Part shown: positions 10,038 through 22,028 of the stretch, piece after piece
Position numbering within the stretch: position 1 is the stretch's first letter
How the letters are laid out: each line of letters begins with the position of its first letter
Assembly: GCA_002110485.1 (NCBI GenBank)
Contig: MOWL01000001.1
Coordinates: 496,001 to 560,000, forward strand
Direction of reading: 5' to 3'
DNA from: Emergomyces orientalis
Taxonomy: Eukaryota; Ascomycota; Eurotiomycetes; Onygenales; Ajellomycetaceae
Length of the DNA: 64,000 nucleotides
Translations under genes and position numbers: made by a program
The notes under the pieces: generated by a model
The model's database searches: none
Told to the model about the DNA's origin: nothing
Seen by the model: the letters and a program-made list of their open reading frames with translations, nothing else

Positions 10038-12997
10038 GATGCTAGGTTTTGGCGGTTATACGATTGTCATATATGTATATTAAGGACTGTTTAGGGCAGG
10101 TAGGCTTGTAATAATTGTAATTGTTCTTCTTGGATGGCGCCGTCAAAGAAATTGAAGGGATCTCAGCGAAAGGAATCTTGTTCAGAAACAAGCAGAAAAT
10201 AGCAGAACAGAAAGAAATAAAATAAAGTAAAAATAGGAGAAAAAAAACTCAGCTTAATCCAAAGGAACATAAAAGTCGTCTTCAGATATTATATAGCATT
10301 TTACATATCCAGATGGAATCCCGAAACGGGAAATTTTGATATGGGGGGACACGTTCCTATGCATCCTTGACACGGCTAAAGCACGGCGCTATGCTACAAT
10401 GAGACAACAGCTGAAGGAATATATAGAGTATCTAATCCTCAATTGTTTGATTTTGGCATTGATGTGTCCGTTTTGAGTAATTGTTGGGGCTTGATTTGAG
10501 ATTCTTGACGTTTCAGGGGTGTCGCAGGCCACATGGAAGAGGTTGGCAAGGGGACAAATTGGGAAAATTTGGCAATGCTTTTAGTGTGAGTGAGCCAACA
10601 GAATTCGCCATATTTATTTCCCACAGCGGCTCCATCGACCGTGTTGATGAATCGCAATGCGGTGCGGCGTAGGCGAGCTCGGCGCGCAGTTTGAAGGTAA
10701 GGGAGTGGTTTGAGGCGTAGTTGAGGAGAATCGAGAAAACGCTCCAGGGGTATATCGTCATGTGAGCCTGAAGCCCTAAATCTCCTGGCCTGGGGCCTTT
10801 TCTCGGAACTGTTTTTAGTAGTGGCTTTTCAAAATATGGGGATACGCAAGCTCTTACACAATTTGAGAATTTAATGATGTTATTAGTTGATATCGATTTT
10901 TATTCCCAGCTTGGATACTCTAGGCTACCAATCAGTTCCCGCAGGTGCACGCCTTCACTTGGAATTGAGATATATTTGAGACATAATCTTCTCTCTCACA
11001 ATAATCATATATTCAGCTTACTCTGTGTATATGTTCCCTTCATGACATCCTGAACATAAATTTAATTCAGAAGAATTGTTACCTGTCAAGGTAAAGGTGA
11101 CACCAGTATTGAAGAAAAGGTGGATGGATCAAAATCGCAAAAGAGATAGGAATAAATCCAACGGATAGTCAAACAGAGCGGATGTCGAGTGGTTGAAAAT
11201 CACCGAGCGCAGAAAGAAATAGCAAATATAAACTTGCTTGAAACCCACGATCCATCATATCAAAATATTATTGCGAGGACACGTGGAATAATTGGCCTAC
11301 CTTATCCTAGGGGGGGCATTCACAACCGCGCAGGCTGATTGGAGTTTGATCAAAATGACAAGGTAAAGTTCACGCGCGTTTGAGCTAGAGAATCACCTTA
11401 ACCTTCCCGAGCACGGGAGGGCAGAGTCCCAGATTTCTGCGGAGGGAGTTCCGATTGTCCAGTTCAAATTGTCGAACGATGAGGTTGAGCAAGATCGCCG
11501 TTTCCGAAGTGTTGTGTATGCTAGTGCAGGTATTTGACGTCATTTTTCTTCTAAGCTGCATTGGTCACAGTCAATCGATTGATGTAAAATAGGCCAATTG
11601 CTTCCACCGACAAAGGGCGGAACTCTGAAGTTCAACACTACCGCTTTCTCAAGTACCGTGTTCACGACATCAGGGAACAATATCACTGCTCTTACGGACT
11701 AGCAACAGCCCATTACTGTTCCCGAAGACCACAAAAAAAAGGCTTTGAACCAGATCGGAATGGAATACCCTCGATGTTTGGCGAGTGAGATAGATCTCCT
11801 GGCGGGCATGCCGGGACTCTGTCCGCCCTGATAAAAACCAACTGATTGTTTGACGCTCCCATCCAGCATATTAAAACCCTTTGTTTCGCCGCCAGGGCCG
11901 GTTCATGGCTGGAAATTGCTCCCTATCAGTGGGAAGTAGATGGTTAGGGTTCCAAGCGGGGTGAGGAACGGCGAAGGGAGAGACAGACGATGGGAACAGA
12001 AAGCGCATTGCTGAGAAAATGTCAACCAATCCAAAAGAATAGGAACCAGGTAAGCGGTCATATGCTTTGTCGCTTTCGGAATAAGGCCGATGGTGTTTGA
12101 ATCCCTCCTAGGGCCTTTTGACTTGATACATGGCCTGCATAGTAGTACTTTGGTCGATGGGGTGTTGATCGAATATCAGCTAGTAATGTTATTAATATCA
12201 TAGATAGCTAACTTCAAAATAGCTATAGAGATTCCCAAGTGTTTCTCACATCACTTGGGATAATGCTGACCAAATTATCAAATTTTAAGGACCAGTAAGC
12301 CAGCCCAGACAAACTGGAAAATAAGCTCAAGCGAATCGCAATCAGTTAGGGTTAAGAGGTCACCTGATCTCGGCTTCCTCCCCAGCTTCCTAGCTCGGCC
12401 CATCTCCGGAGCCTCAGCCGTCTAACTTCCTAGGCAATTTTCCATCTCCACAACCCATCCATCATAGGCTCATAGCCGGCCCAGCTACCCTTTGCTAAAT
12501 AATGGATAACCTCACCATTAAAAACTGGGGTGGAAATCGCGATTCCCGGCGAATGGGGCATTCGGCCCGTGGAGGCTTTACCTAGGCAAAAATGGCATTT
12601 CTCCATTTGGGCGGCTACCCTCCTCCCCCAAGCTGTCCCCTATGGAGATGAGCCGAGGATATGGCAATTCAGTGGGGAAATTGTTGGGGAATAAGAGGTG
12701 TACCATAATGATATTTGGTTTGTGGTGTAGTCTTGCTATACCGAGTTCACCCTCTTTTTTTTTCCTCTGCTCCATCCTATACTGTTTTCCCTTTGGGCGG
12801 TGTCAGATTTCAATCGCTTCCTGAAGTTCTGCTTGACAACTTCCATGCGCTTGACTTTCATTTGAGGGGCTCAATTCCGGAAACGTCGAAAACTTGAACG
12901 CTTCGTGTTCAGCAGTTTTTTCTGCGGAACAGAGAACTCCGCTTCATTGGCAAGAAAAATAGGCGCGGCACGATTAAAAGCCCTTTAGCTAAACAAA
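10038..12997. other. Long stretch without a recognised gene
   Basis: Nearly 3 kb in which only short frames occur and none resembles a known family. Bases 11300-12600 contain several stretches of moderate GC that could be decayed coding or repeat sequence, but I cannot assign them. The last 400 bases should include the promoter of the acyl-CoA synthetase. Confidence 0.5.
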
Positions 12998-15023
12998 ATG
13001 GCATTGGGTACGCAGTCCCTTGTTGCTTTTTACAGATTACGATATGGCTGACATATTGACGTGAATAGCTGCTGCTGCTGCCGTTGCCGGAGTCGGCGCC
13101 TTGGGTGCCTATCTGGATGGCAAGTACCAACTCAAAAGGGACATTGAGACCGTCAACCGGACTAGACGCAGCGAACGCATTGTAGCCCGTGCAAGTAAGT
13201 GACTCCACGTATATCACCTGTTTAATATCGCCAGTTGATCTGACAGTTCATGTTTTAACAAAACTGTAGAGTCAGAAGGACGGGTAAATGTGTGGTATGT
13301 CTTCAAGAACATGGTCGAGAAGTACCCGGATGTGGTGTGTATCTGGTCGAGGAACGGCTCCTATACCTTTCAGCAGGTTTATGACATCGCCTGCCAGTAT
13401 GGAAATTATTTCCTCTCCATTGGCGTGAAACGTGGGCAGCTGGTTGCATTTTACTTACAGAATTCCCCCGAATTTGTTCTTGCATGGCTTGGCCTGTGGT
13501 CTATCGGTTGTGGTCCCGCGATGATCAACTACAACCTCACTGGAGCTGGGCTTATCCACTGCCTCAAACTCAGCGGAGCGGAACTCATATTTGTGGACGG
13601 AGACCCGGAATGCACAGCACGGATTAATGACCAGATGACTGAGATCGAAAATGAAGTGAAGATGCAGCCTGTGTTCTTAGATAATTCTCTCAAGGCTCAC
13701 ATTTCCTCGTTTCCTACAAGTATAGCGGATAAAAGCCTTGCCCACAATATGGATAGCGAATTCCCATCTATGCTTCTATACACCTCAGGTACAACGGGGT
13801 TGCCAAAGGGGTGCGCATTTACCATGGGTCGGATGCATGGGACGATATTCCAAAAGGATTTGCGCGACAAAAAGGGCTACGGAGGTGATAGGTGGTATGT
13901 GTGTATGCCGATGTACCATGGGACCGCCTCTGTCTGCGTCATGGCCTGCATCCTCACCGGCGTGAGCATTGCGATAGCGAAGAAGTTCAGTACGAGCAAT
14001 TTCTGGAAAGACATTCATGACTCCGAATCAACATACTTTGTTTATGTTGGGGAAACAGCTAGATATCTACTTGCTGCTCCACCCTCGCCATTAGATCGTG
14101 GCCACAAAGTTCGATGTATGTACGGCAATGGCTTGCGACCTGATGTCTGGGAGAAATTCCGAGATCGATTCGGTATTCAAAATGTTGCAGAGTTCTTCAG
14201 TAGCACGGAAGGTCTATTTGCGTTGATCAATTACGACAGCGGCCCCTACCAGTCACGCAGCGTCGGACACCACGGTGCCATTCTACGCCGCTTGATGCAT
14301 AACGTTTATGTCCCCGTCGTCATCGATCCCATGACTGGAGACATATACCGCGATCCAAAGTCAGGCTTCGCAACCCGTGCTCCCTACAGTGAGGGAGGCG
14401 AAATAATCATCTCTGTACCTAACGAAGCTGCCTTCCAGGGCTACTGGAGGAACCCCGACGCGACCGCTAAAAAATTCGTCCGGAACGTCTTCAAGAAGGG
14501 TGACATTTATTATCGTACCGGGGACGCCCTGCGCCGCACGGATGACGGCCATTGGCACTTCCTTGACCGTCTTGGTGACACATTCCGCTGGAAATCCGAA
14601 AACGTGTCCACCGCAGAAGTGGCCACCGTACTGGGTGAATACCCCGGTGTTGCTGAGGCAAACGTTTACGGCGTTTCTGTGCCTGCCCACGAAGGTCGTG
14701 CTGGCTGCGCGGCCGTACTCATCGAATCTGATCAGCGGGCCAAGTTCGACTTTGCTGCTTTTGTTCGCTATGCGCGCGAAAGATTGCCCAAGTATGCGGT
14801 TCCTGTATTTATACGCCTAGTCGAAGCTTCTAATCATACACACAATCAGAAGCAAAATAAGGTTCCCCTGAGAGATGAGGGTGTTGATCCCGACAAGGTG
14901 GGGTCCAAGGTTAAGGAAGGGAAAGATGACCAGTTCTTGTGGCTTCTTCCGCAGAGTGATACATATGTGGAATTCGGGCGGAGGCAATGGGAAGATCTGG
15001 CCGCAGGACACGTTAAGCTGTGA
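12998..15023 (+). CDS. FAT1: Very-long-chain acyl-CoA synthetase / fatty acid transport protein
   Basis: Activates long and very long fatty acids to acyl-CoA with ATP; the family works at peroxisome, ER or plasma membrane. I read join(12998..13007,13069..13194,13270..15023), 629 residues, with a first exon of only ten bases. The N-terminus is a short Ala/Gly-rich hydrophobic segment (about residues 4-16), a likely membrane anchor. Residues about 45-600 form an AMP-binding enzyme: P-loop YTSGTTGLPKG (about 205-215), FSSTEG, YRTGD, and the FATP/VLACS signature DRLGDTFRWKSENVSTAEV. The C-terminus ends VKL, close to but not a canonical peroxisomal PTS1. A side-chain CoA ligase of the CefD1 type is the main alternative. 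Confidence 0.88.
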
Positions 15024-16158
15024 AAGCCTGCCCTAGAATCTGTCTGCTTTTATCTCACACAAGTTTATACATATATATTTTCGTTTTGTATCGGATTTGG
15101 TGCTTTTTCTTTCGCCAAGTTTTACCGTTCGTCTAGTCTTTTCCGCTGAATCCACAACCGCTGGATTAGTTCTTCGATGTCATGAAGCACCATTTAGACT
15201 AGATTTTCGTTCAAATGTGATAGACCTTTAGCTAGTTCGCATACTTCGTTTAGCCATTGCCATTATCATCCACTTAACTCATAAATTTTCTATTAGGCGA
15301 AGGAAGAGACTGGAGCTTAGGAGCCCAGACCGAAGCAGTATACAGACTAGTCCACAAAGACCTTCAACGGGTAAACCCATTGAAAGTTTCAAACCGCCCC
15401 GGAATTTCACACAATTGGTGTAAAAAATTTGCGATCTGGAGCTGAGGAAACACTCGAGTATAAAAGCTAGACATTTGTTCATTCTTAGCCTGGTTGCCAA
15501 CGTTAATGTTCTCCGATAATAACTACTCGGCGAAATGTGGTTTAAGGGTTGCCCTTTCACAAAAATACGGAGCCCCCTGCTGTCTTACGACGCGCATTGG
15601 TCGGGTTTTAACTGGTAGAGATGCTTGCGCCCTGGCGAATGGGCGTTTGTGGGGTTGTTGCTCTAGAATATGCGAACCTATAGAAGCCCAACAGAGGCTG
15701 TCTGTAATGAGATGGATGGCGAGGTAAAAATGTGGCCAAACTTCTTAACCCACGTCAGGCTCTCGGAACAGGCGCTTTACGTAGCAGTGTATCAGTCACT
15801 TCACGCATGGTTGCAAAGGGAATTGAACCACATACTAATGCGTTTTTTAGGTGCATCTCCTGACATGCACATCAAAGAGAAAGTTCACAGCTCCAAGTTT
15901 CTTTCCCAATTCCAATTGCATTATTACCCTTCTGTAAAATTCTTATTCACATAGAGTCAGCTCCCTCAACCCTATCTCCTCTAATAATCAATGTGACGAA
16001 GATAGAAAATCCAACCCCAAAAATCGTAACCACATCATTCAACCCAATTGATATGCAGCATTTGACACAGGGGGCTCAGTTCAAAATTATTCAAACTCTC
16101 AAACAGAGCACTACCTCCTCCTATATTGCCGTTCGCCATTCCAACCCCATGACCCCAG
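15024..16158. other. Intergenic, no recognised gene
   Basis: Only short frames on both strands; none resembles a known protein. The first ~100 bases should be the acyl-CoA synthetase 3' UTR. Confidence 0.5.
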
Positions 16159-16971
16159 TTACCTGCCACCAAACAAATCAAGTCGTCGCAGGAAATCATC
16201 TCCCATACTAGTCCTCCCATTGTTGAGACCCTGCCATGGGCTGAGTGTCTTATCTCTAGTATTTGGCTGGTATGTCAGAGTCTGGGACACTCGGATCCTC
16301 TCCTTCGTTGCACCATCAACCTTGACTTTCCACTCGGGCGAAAGTTTGCTCCAATAGAGCGGTCGTAGAAGCGGCAAAAAAATCAAGTCTTGGACACAGT
16401 ATTCTATCATACCCTGTGGCATGGGTCGAACGTTGAATACTTCATAAGACCCACCACGCTCCGGAAGAAACAGCCGCAGCCCCTTGTCCTTCTTCTCCTT
16501 CCAGACCCTTTTCACAGGAGGAGAAACTGGCGCGTCAATTTCTATGCACCTCACCAGACCAGCAACAAACTTTTTCCTCGAGAGCGGCCCGGGCCTGGAT
16601 GCATTTTCCATCAGCTGGATATCTTCAACTCCTTGAAGGCGAATTTCAAAATGGAAAAACAGCGCGTTCGAGTCATTTCGGACATCGAAAAAGACCTTGG
16701 GCGTAGCTGCGCATTCTAAAATGCTCTTAAGCGATTTTCCACTCGTTCCAGTTGTCGTGAAGGCTGTTTCGCCAAGAAGGTGGATATCGACGAGGTACAC
16801 ATGCTCTTTGGGATGGTTGAACAGCTGAAGTATAGATATGCTGCCCTCGCGGCAGAGTTTGATGCCTTCGAGATCGATGTACAGCGATGGCGGATTTGTT
16901 GGCAGATTATCGAGGCTATCGATAACCTCGATTAGAGAAGAAGTAGTGTCAATCACACTTGATGTGATCAT
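16159..16971 (-). CDS. 3'-5' exonuclease-domain protein, EXD1/Egalitarian-like
   Basis: Uninterrupted frame of 270 residues from the ATG at 16971; the frame stays open a little upstream but offers no further ATG. The domain runs from about residue 5 to 210. DLEG (about residue 37) supplies the first Asp and Glu of a DEDD nuclease, FFDVRND (about 100) the second Asp, and YCVQDLIFLPLL (about 205) the YxxxD of the DEDDy third motif. The spacing matches the WRN/RNase D-like group that includes EXD1, whose fungal members are uncharacterised. It could degrade RNA or DNA from the 3' end, or only bind RNA as animal EXD1 does. An additional upstream exon is possible. Confidence 0.75.
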   Translation of the reverse strand: MITSSVIDTTSSLIEVIDSLDNLPTNPPSLYIDLEGIKLCREGSISILQLFNHPKEHVYLVDIHLLGETAFTTTGTSGKSLKSILECAATPKVFFDVRNDSNALFFHFEIRLQGVEDIQLMENASRPGPLSRKKFVAGLVRCIEIDAPVSPPVKRVWKEKKDKGLRLFLPERGGSYEVFNVRPMPQGMIEYCVQDLIFLPLLRPLYWSKLSPEWKVKVDGATKERIRVSQTLTYQPNTRDKTLSPWQGLNNGRTSMGDDFLRRLDLFGGR

Positions 16972-17758
16972 GGCTGTAATTTTCTGCGTGAAACTTGGGA
17001 GGGGCACTTCAAGGGGAGCGCGTAGTGAGCCTCACGCATAATGCTCGAGGTATCGGGTTGGAAATACAGCACATATTTATATGCTACTTCCATGCGGATG
17101 CCCGGTAGAGTTGTAGAATAGATGTTTGGCCTAATTAGGCATGTATAGCGAATTATCGTCTCAGACGCTGTCTCTTCCAGGTTCCCGCCATCATTGCATA
17201 CCAACCTTGCACGGCCAGCTCAGGTTGGCTGCCAGAACCCCCCTAAAAAGAGAACGAAAATTGGCGTTCAAAAATATTGCCCATAGACCGCATTGAAGCT
17301 CGCTGTGCTATACTTCGTGTACTCGGGTAACCCAAGCCGGATCAACACTTGAAGGCATTCATGATCACACACACCTTTTATTGCCTTTCCCCAAGCGGGT
17401 GTGTGCCATATTCCTTTCTTTTCTTTCCTTTCTTTATTTTATTTTTTATTTTTTATTTTCTATTTTTATTTATTTATTTGTTTATTTTACACAAAGAGCA
17501 AAATAAAAATAAAATAATAATAATAATAGTAAGTAGTAGTACTTTTTGCAGGTTGTTCTCAGAGCGCTGGGCGAACTGAAAGGTTTCCTAAAGGGGTTGC
17601 TGCTGGTGGACATTGCACACACAGGAATACGTATCTTTAAAGGCTAGCGGAGGGGGGACATGGAACAACGCCAGGGGGATAAGGGTGCAATGGGCCAATA
17701 AGTAAACGAATATCGGTACATTGTGATCTAAGTGGGTAAACTTAAAATAAAATAAAAA

Positions 17759-17781
17759 AGAGAGAGAGAGAGAGAGAGAGA
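17759..17781. repeat. AG dinucleotide microsatellite
   Basis: Eleven uninterrupted AG units. Confidence 0.95.
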
Positions 17782-18428
17782 CGTCTTCCTATGCGAAAGT
17801 CGATGTTTTGAGCAGGACAGACAAAGGGGCGGTTAGATTACGAATCGCGGGCCGGGTGAGAACTAGTTAACTAGGCTCTATTCTGGTACGGCAAAGTCTC
17901 AATTCCCTCATCTTCGTCGAGGAAGAGGAATATATGGGAGAGAAAACGGGATAGCAGAAAAGAGAGAAAAGAGGGCAAGTTCTGTTCCAAGCTAATAGTT
18001 ATATTTTGAATCTCCATTACGGAGTCTTTCTTAGGCATTCGAAATGATCAATACCAAGTGTTTCTGCGCAAAAGGTCATCCCTGGCTTGGGCGTACAGCA
18101 ACGCACCAATTCGATCATTTTGAGAGCGTCCCATTATTGGTGATTCCCAGGAACAGCAGCTTGCACCCTAAAATGCATATCACCAAGCAGTCTACGCAAG
18201 GGTACCGCTGGACCTGAAATTGCCATGCAAAATAATGCCGATCAAGTAAAAATGCAACTTTCCCTGCTAGCCATAGGCAATCAGGGAAAAAGACCCTTGC
18301 ATTTGATTTTATGCTTCAATGCAAAGCCATTAATTATGTTGTTGTCGATGTCCTGCGTTTCTATTATGAACGCCTCTTTTCTTTGCTATACCAATCCGGG
18401 GATCGGATCCAGAGGATCCTTATTATTA

Positions 18429-18452
18429 CACACACACACACACACACACACA
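18429..18452. repeat. CA dinucleotide microsatellite
   Basis: Twelve uninterrupted CA units. Confidence 0.95.
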
Positions 18453-18606
18453 TCATAAAGAGGAAAGTTAACTAATCATGGGTTCAAAATTCATGAGCCC
18501 AAAAAGCAGAACGATGTTCTTTGCTCGAATCACATTCACCTTTTATCCCTGACTAAATCCGAGGATCGGATTTTTCTGTCCAACAAGCCTCCTTTCAGCT
18601 GGAACC

Positions 18607-20807
18607 ATGCTTCGCCTATATCTATTCCCCCGTTTCCTAATAGTATTCCGTGGGCCTGGTGTATTTGCGCTACCCCCTTTGAACTTCCACCTCTAGAAGC
18701 AATTGATTAAGTCGACCGACTCATTGGCTCACGCAATGGGGGGAATTGTCTTCGCCGGCGCAACCCTCCCGTACGGCATGGCGAAAGCCGCTGCTGATAT
18801 CGACGGCCAGAATACAGCAGGATTCTCTACCGATGGTAGCAAAGTCCCGGGTTTCTCTCATATGCATGTTTCAGGAACGGGTGCTAAACCTTCATTCGGC
18901 AACTCTCCTCTGTTCCCACGGTATTGCCCAAACAATTATCTTCAACAATTGCAAGTTTTCCAAAGTGGCACGGGCTGTGGGGCAAATGCCTCGGTGAAAG
19001 CCAGCTCGGGATACTTCGCGTTGTCTCCTGTGAGAGGGATACATGCAGAGATGACGGTAACTGAACATACGACGCTGTACCAATTCCAGTAGAAAGCCCA
19101 TACACCCTCTGGTACTTCTGGATTTGACGGATCTCAGCGATAGTCAGCAGAATGCCTCCATCAAGGTCAACCAGGACGGCAGCATTACAGAAAACGGCGC
19201 AATCCTCCCTAGTTTTGGAAGCGGTTCCTACGTTTCTCATGTTTGTGCGGATTATGCGGGTCTGCCTATTCGCGACACTGGGATGTTTCTCAATGATAAA
19301 GCAGGCTCAGAACCGAAGGAACTATTTGTGACACGCGGAATCAACTTATTGTACATTTAAGCAGGTGCCGTTGTAAGATTCCAACCCCCTGAAAGAATCG
19401 GGTAAGCGCAAGGGTTGGGGTTACTATTATCAGTGCAAAGAAGGCATGCGAAAAATGCTGCAAAAGAGGTTCCCGGGTCAGAGTGGGATTTTGATCTTGT
19501 CAAGCGGAACGCTGAGAATGCATGGAGGAAGAAATTAAGCGGGCTAACTAACGGTACGGTCGAATGGAGCCAACCAACACTTGCTTCAAGACGATTTGGA
19601 ATGCCATTTCTCGCACCATGATATCTCCACCAAGACTACACAGGTGAAAACCTTCTTTGGAACAGTGAGGAGCCGTACTTCGATTCAATGTACAGGTATG
19701 GCCCTTCTTGATGGTTATCGAATTTAACCAGTCAACGGGACTAATGCCTGGGAAGCTATATCTTTTCGTCACAGCTTGTGCGATTCCTTCCGCACCCAAT
19801 TTCCATTCCTCTCAATCATAGGTCCGGCCGCAATAGCAAAAGTTATTCGCAGTATGCTGGATACCTATGAACATCTTGGCTGGCTGCCAAATTGTCGAAT
19901 GAGTTTATGCAAAGGATTCACCCAAAGTGGATCTAATTCTGACGTTGTCACTGCCAATGCATTTCTCAATTGCCTACGAAGCTGTTGTTAATAATGCTGA
20001 GAGAATGAACCACAACGAGGGTGGAGACGGCCTGATGAGCTGGAAATCTCTCAACTACATACACTACTTTATTATGATTACTTTGCCTTCGGCACCAACT
20101 CTCGAAAACTCTCGAAGCTCTCCCTCACACTGGAGTACTCATTTAATGATTTCTGCGTCGCTACACTGGTCAGAAGGCTTAAAAAAGAAAATTACCAGAA
20201 ATAACTTGCACGATCAGGAAATTGACAGAATATATTCAAACCTGACCAAACATTCTTGATCAATGGGATAGACACGGGGTTTACAGGCGTTTTCCAACCC
20301 AAATATGCCAATGGAACATGGGGCTTCCAGGACCCTACCGTCTGCAGCAGGATAAGCGTCTTCCCGCAAGAAAATTTTCGAGTCTGGTATTTGGGAGAAC
20401 CAATGGTGCGTCACCCTCTTTTTCCAAACCGACAAAAATTAAAATAAAACAAAAGTAAACACTAAACCCTCGGCTTCTAAACCGACTTTGCCCCCCGCGA
20501 CATGTCCAACTCTCATCACCCTCCTGGGTGAACCTACAATCTTCACCTCCCGCCTCAGTTACTTCCACGAATTCGGCGTCCTATACATCGGCATCGAACG
20601 TTTCTTTTCCTCCCCTCCTTCTTATATCACTACGCCGGTCGCCCAGGCCTCCCCGCTCAGCGCGTCCACCCCTCTGGCCATTAATATTTCAACGCATCCC
20701 TAGACGGTCTACCGGGCAACGATGGCTCAGGCGGCATGGGCAGCTCTACCGATAATGAGATTGTTGCGTTGTCCAACGCAAGCCAGAATGTGTTATTTCA
20801 TCGTCCC

Positions 20808-20846
<39 letters not shown>

Positions 20847-21098
20847 AGGAGGTGAGCTTCACGCACCCGGTATCACAGGGGAAAAGAGAACAATTTGGAA
20901 TCTGAATTTCAATCCGGAGTATCAGAATGTTTTTTTATACACAGAGCTGTGTTGTTGGATGGGAGGGAGTATAGGAGGAATTGGATTGGGCATGAGTGTT
21001 TCACGGAGGGTGGGTTTTTGGAGCTCGCGTTGGGGAATATGGAAAATGAGTGGGGTACTAGGAGGGAGGATGTGCTACGTAGCTTAGCTGCTTGGTGA
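18607..21098 (+). pseudogene. Decayed secreted GH92 alpha-1,2-mannosidase
   Basis: A GH92 protein can be followed across several frames, so the gene is broken many times. It starts with a signal-peptide-like segment at 18607, in the same frame as the first domain block, with a TAG at 18694-18696 between. Recognisable blocks are GGIVFAGATLPYGMAKA and GFSHMH (18735-18870), the block from DLSDSQQNAS to FVTRGIN (19127-19345), DYTGENLLW (about 19640), WLPNCRMSLCKGFTQ (about 19880), WKSLNYI (about 20040), GTWGFQDP (about 20310), SRLSYFHE (about 20550) and RNWIGHECFTEGG (about 20965). Several in-frame stops are TAA or TAG where a Gln codon would fit, as C-to-T change at CpA would produce. A C/T homopolymer interrupts the 3' part. 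An intact enzyme would trim mannose from secreted N-glycans. Confidence 0.87.
20805..20845. repeat. C11-T30 homopolymer pair
   Basis: Eleven C followed directly by thirty T, inside the GH92 pseudogene. Length in the assembly may be unreliable. Confidence 0.9.
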
Positions 21099-22028
21099 AA
21101 TACCTCTCCTATAGGATAAGTAATGCGTGGAGCAAAAGAGAATGGGATGAGTGGAGACGAGTTGGGGATAATACACTCAGTATTGTCGGGTTTTCTTCGG
21201 GGTGAGGCACCCTTTCTAGGATCAAAAGTACGGTTGATCACGACGACTGCAAGTTTGTGGCGGCGGTCACAGCGGCAGTTGACGCCCAATAATGATTATG
21301 GCGTTGTAGAATTCGTAGAACAAAAATTACTTTAGTGACCAAACAGAACATTATTGTCATTAGATACTTTTTTATTTTTATTTTTTTCATATCTATGGCC
21401 GAGACAACACCTGTTTCGGTGAATACAAAAGATTATCGCCGAATCTGGAGACACGGGGACGATCGCTTTTCCGAGAGAGCGAGATCCACGAGAACGAGCC
21501 GAAATCTTGTAGAACTTCGTGGATTTTCTGTGTACTCATCTTTTTATTTATTATTATTATTTTTCCTGCACGGAGTCCATGGAATAGAGTATATGATTCA
21601 GGTAGGACCTTGGTTGGGTGATGATTGAAACGATCATTCCGAATATCAACCTTATTAGTCCCCGTGAATTCTTTTCTTCCGTTGACATAGCGGCAGTTCC
21701 AACCATGTTAATATTTTGCGATACACATTTTTGTTAGGTTGTGGTGGGGTGTGTATAGGCCGATATACATCGTGAGCAGCAAAGCGACACCAATATCAAC
21801 AGAAGAGAAAAAAATTGAATAAGCAATATAAAATATTTTGGATATCTGGGCTGTTCTAATAACATTCAATGTACACACATAAATACAAATGCCGAACTCG
21901 GCCATTTTGCTCTCTCCCAGTTTTCTCTCTCTCTCTTCTTCATTGTTGACCCCCCCCCCCTCCCCCCCCCCCCCCCAAACCCTAACCCAGGGTGACTCCC
22001 AACAAAATATAAAGTTTCAGGTACATAT
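21099..22028. other. Intergenic, no recognised gene
   Basis: AT-rich with only short unrecognised frames. Near the right end is a poly-C tract followed by two telomere-like CCCTAA-type units. Confidence 0.5.
21950..21976. repeat. Poly-C tract
   Basis: C-run with a single T at 21961, immediately followed by AAACCCTAACCC. Confidence 0.9.

Larger units (their letters stand above)
16972..18606. other. Gene-free, low-complexity stretch
   Basis: Contains T/A-rich low complexity (about 17414-17525), an AG microsatellite, a CA microsatellite, and two short related motifs around GGATCGGATC (18401-18412) and GAGGATCGGATT (18560-18571). No coding exon recognised. Confidence 0.55.

Noticed and set aside
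15024..15960. Short frames as remnants of a transposon
   Set aside because: No transposase, integrase or RT motif could be read in any frame.
16972..17007. Upstream extension of the EXD1-like frame
   Set aside because: The extended frame begins with GTG; the first ATG is at 16971.
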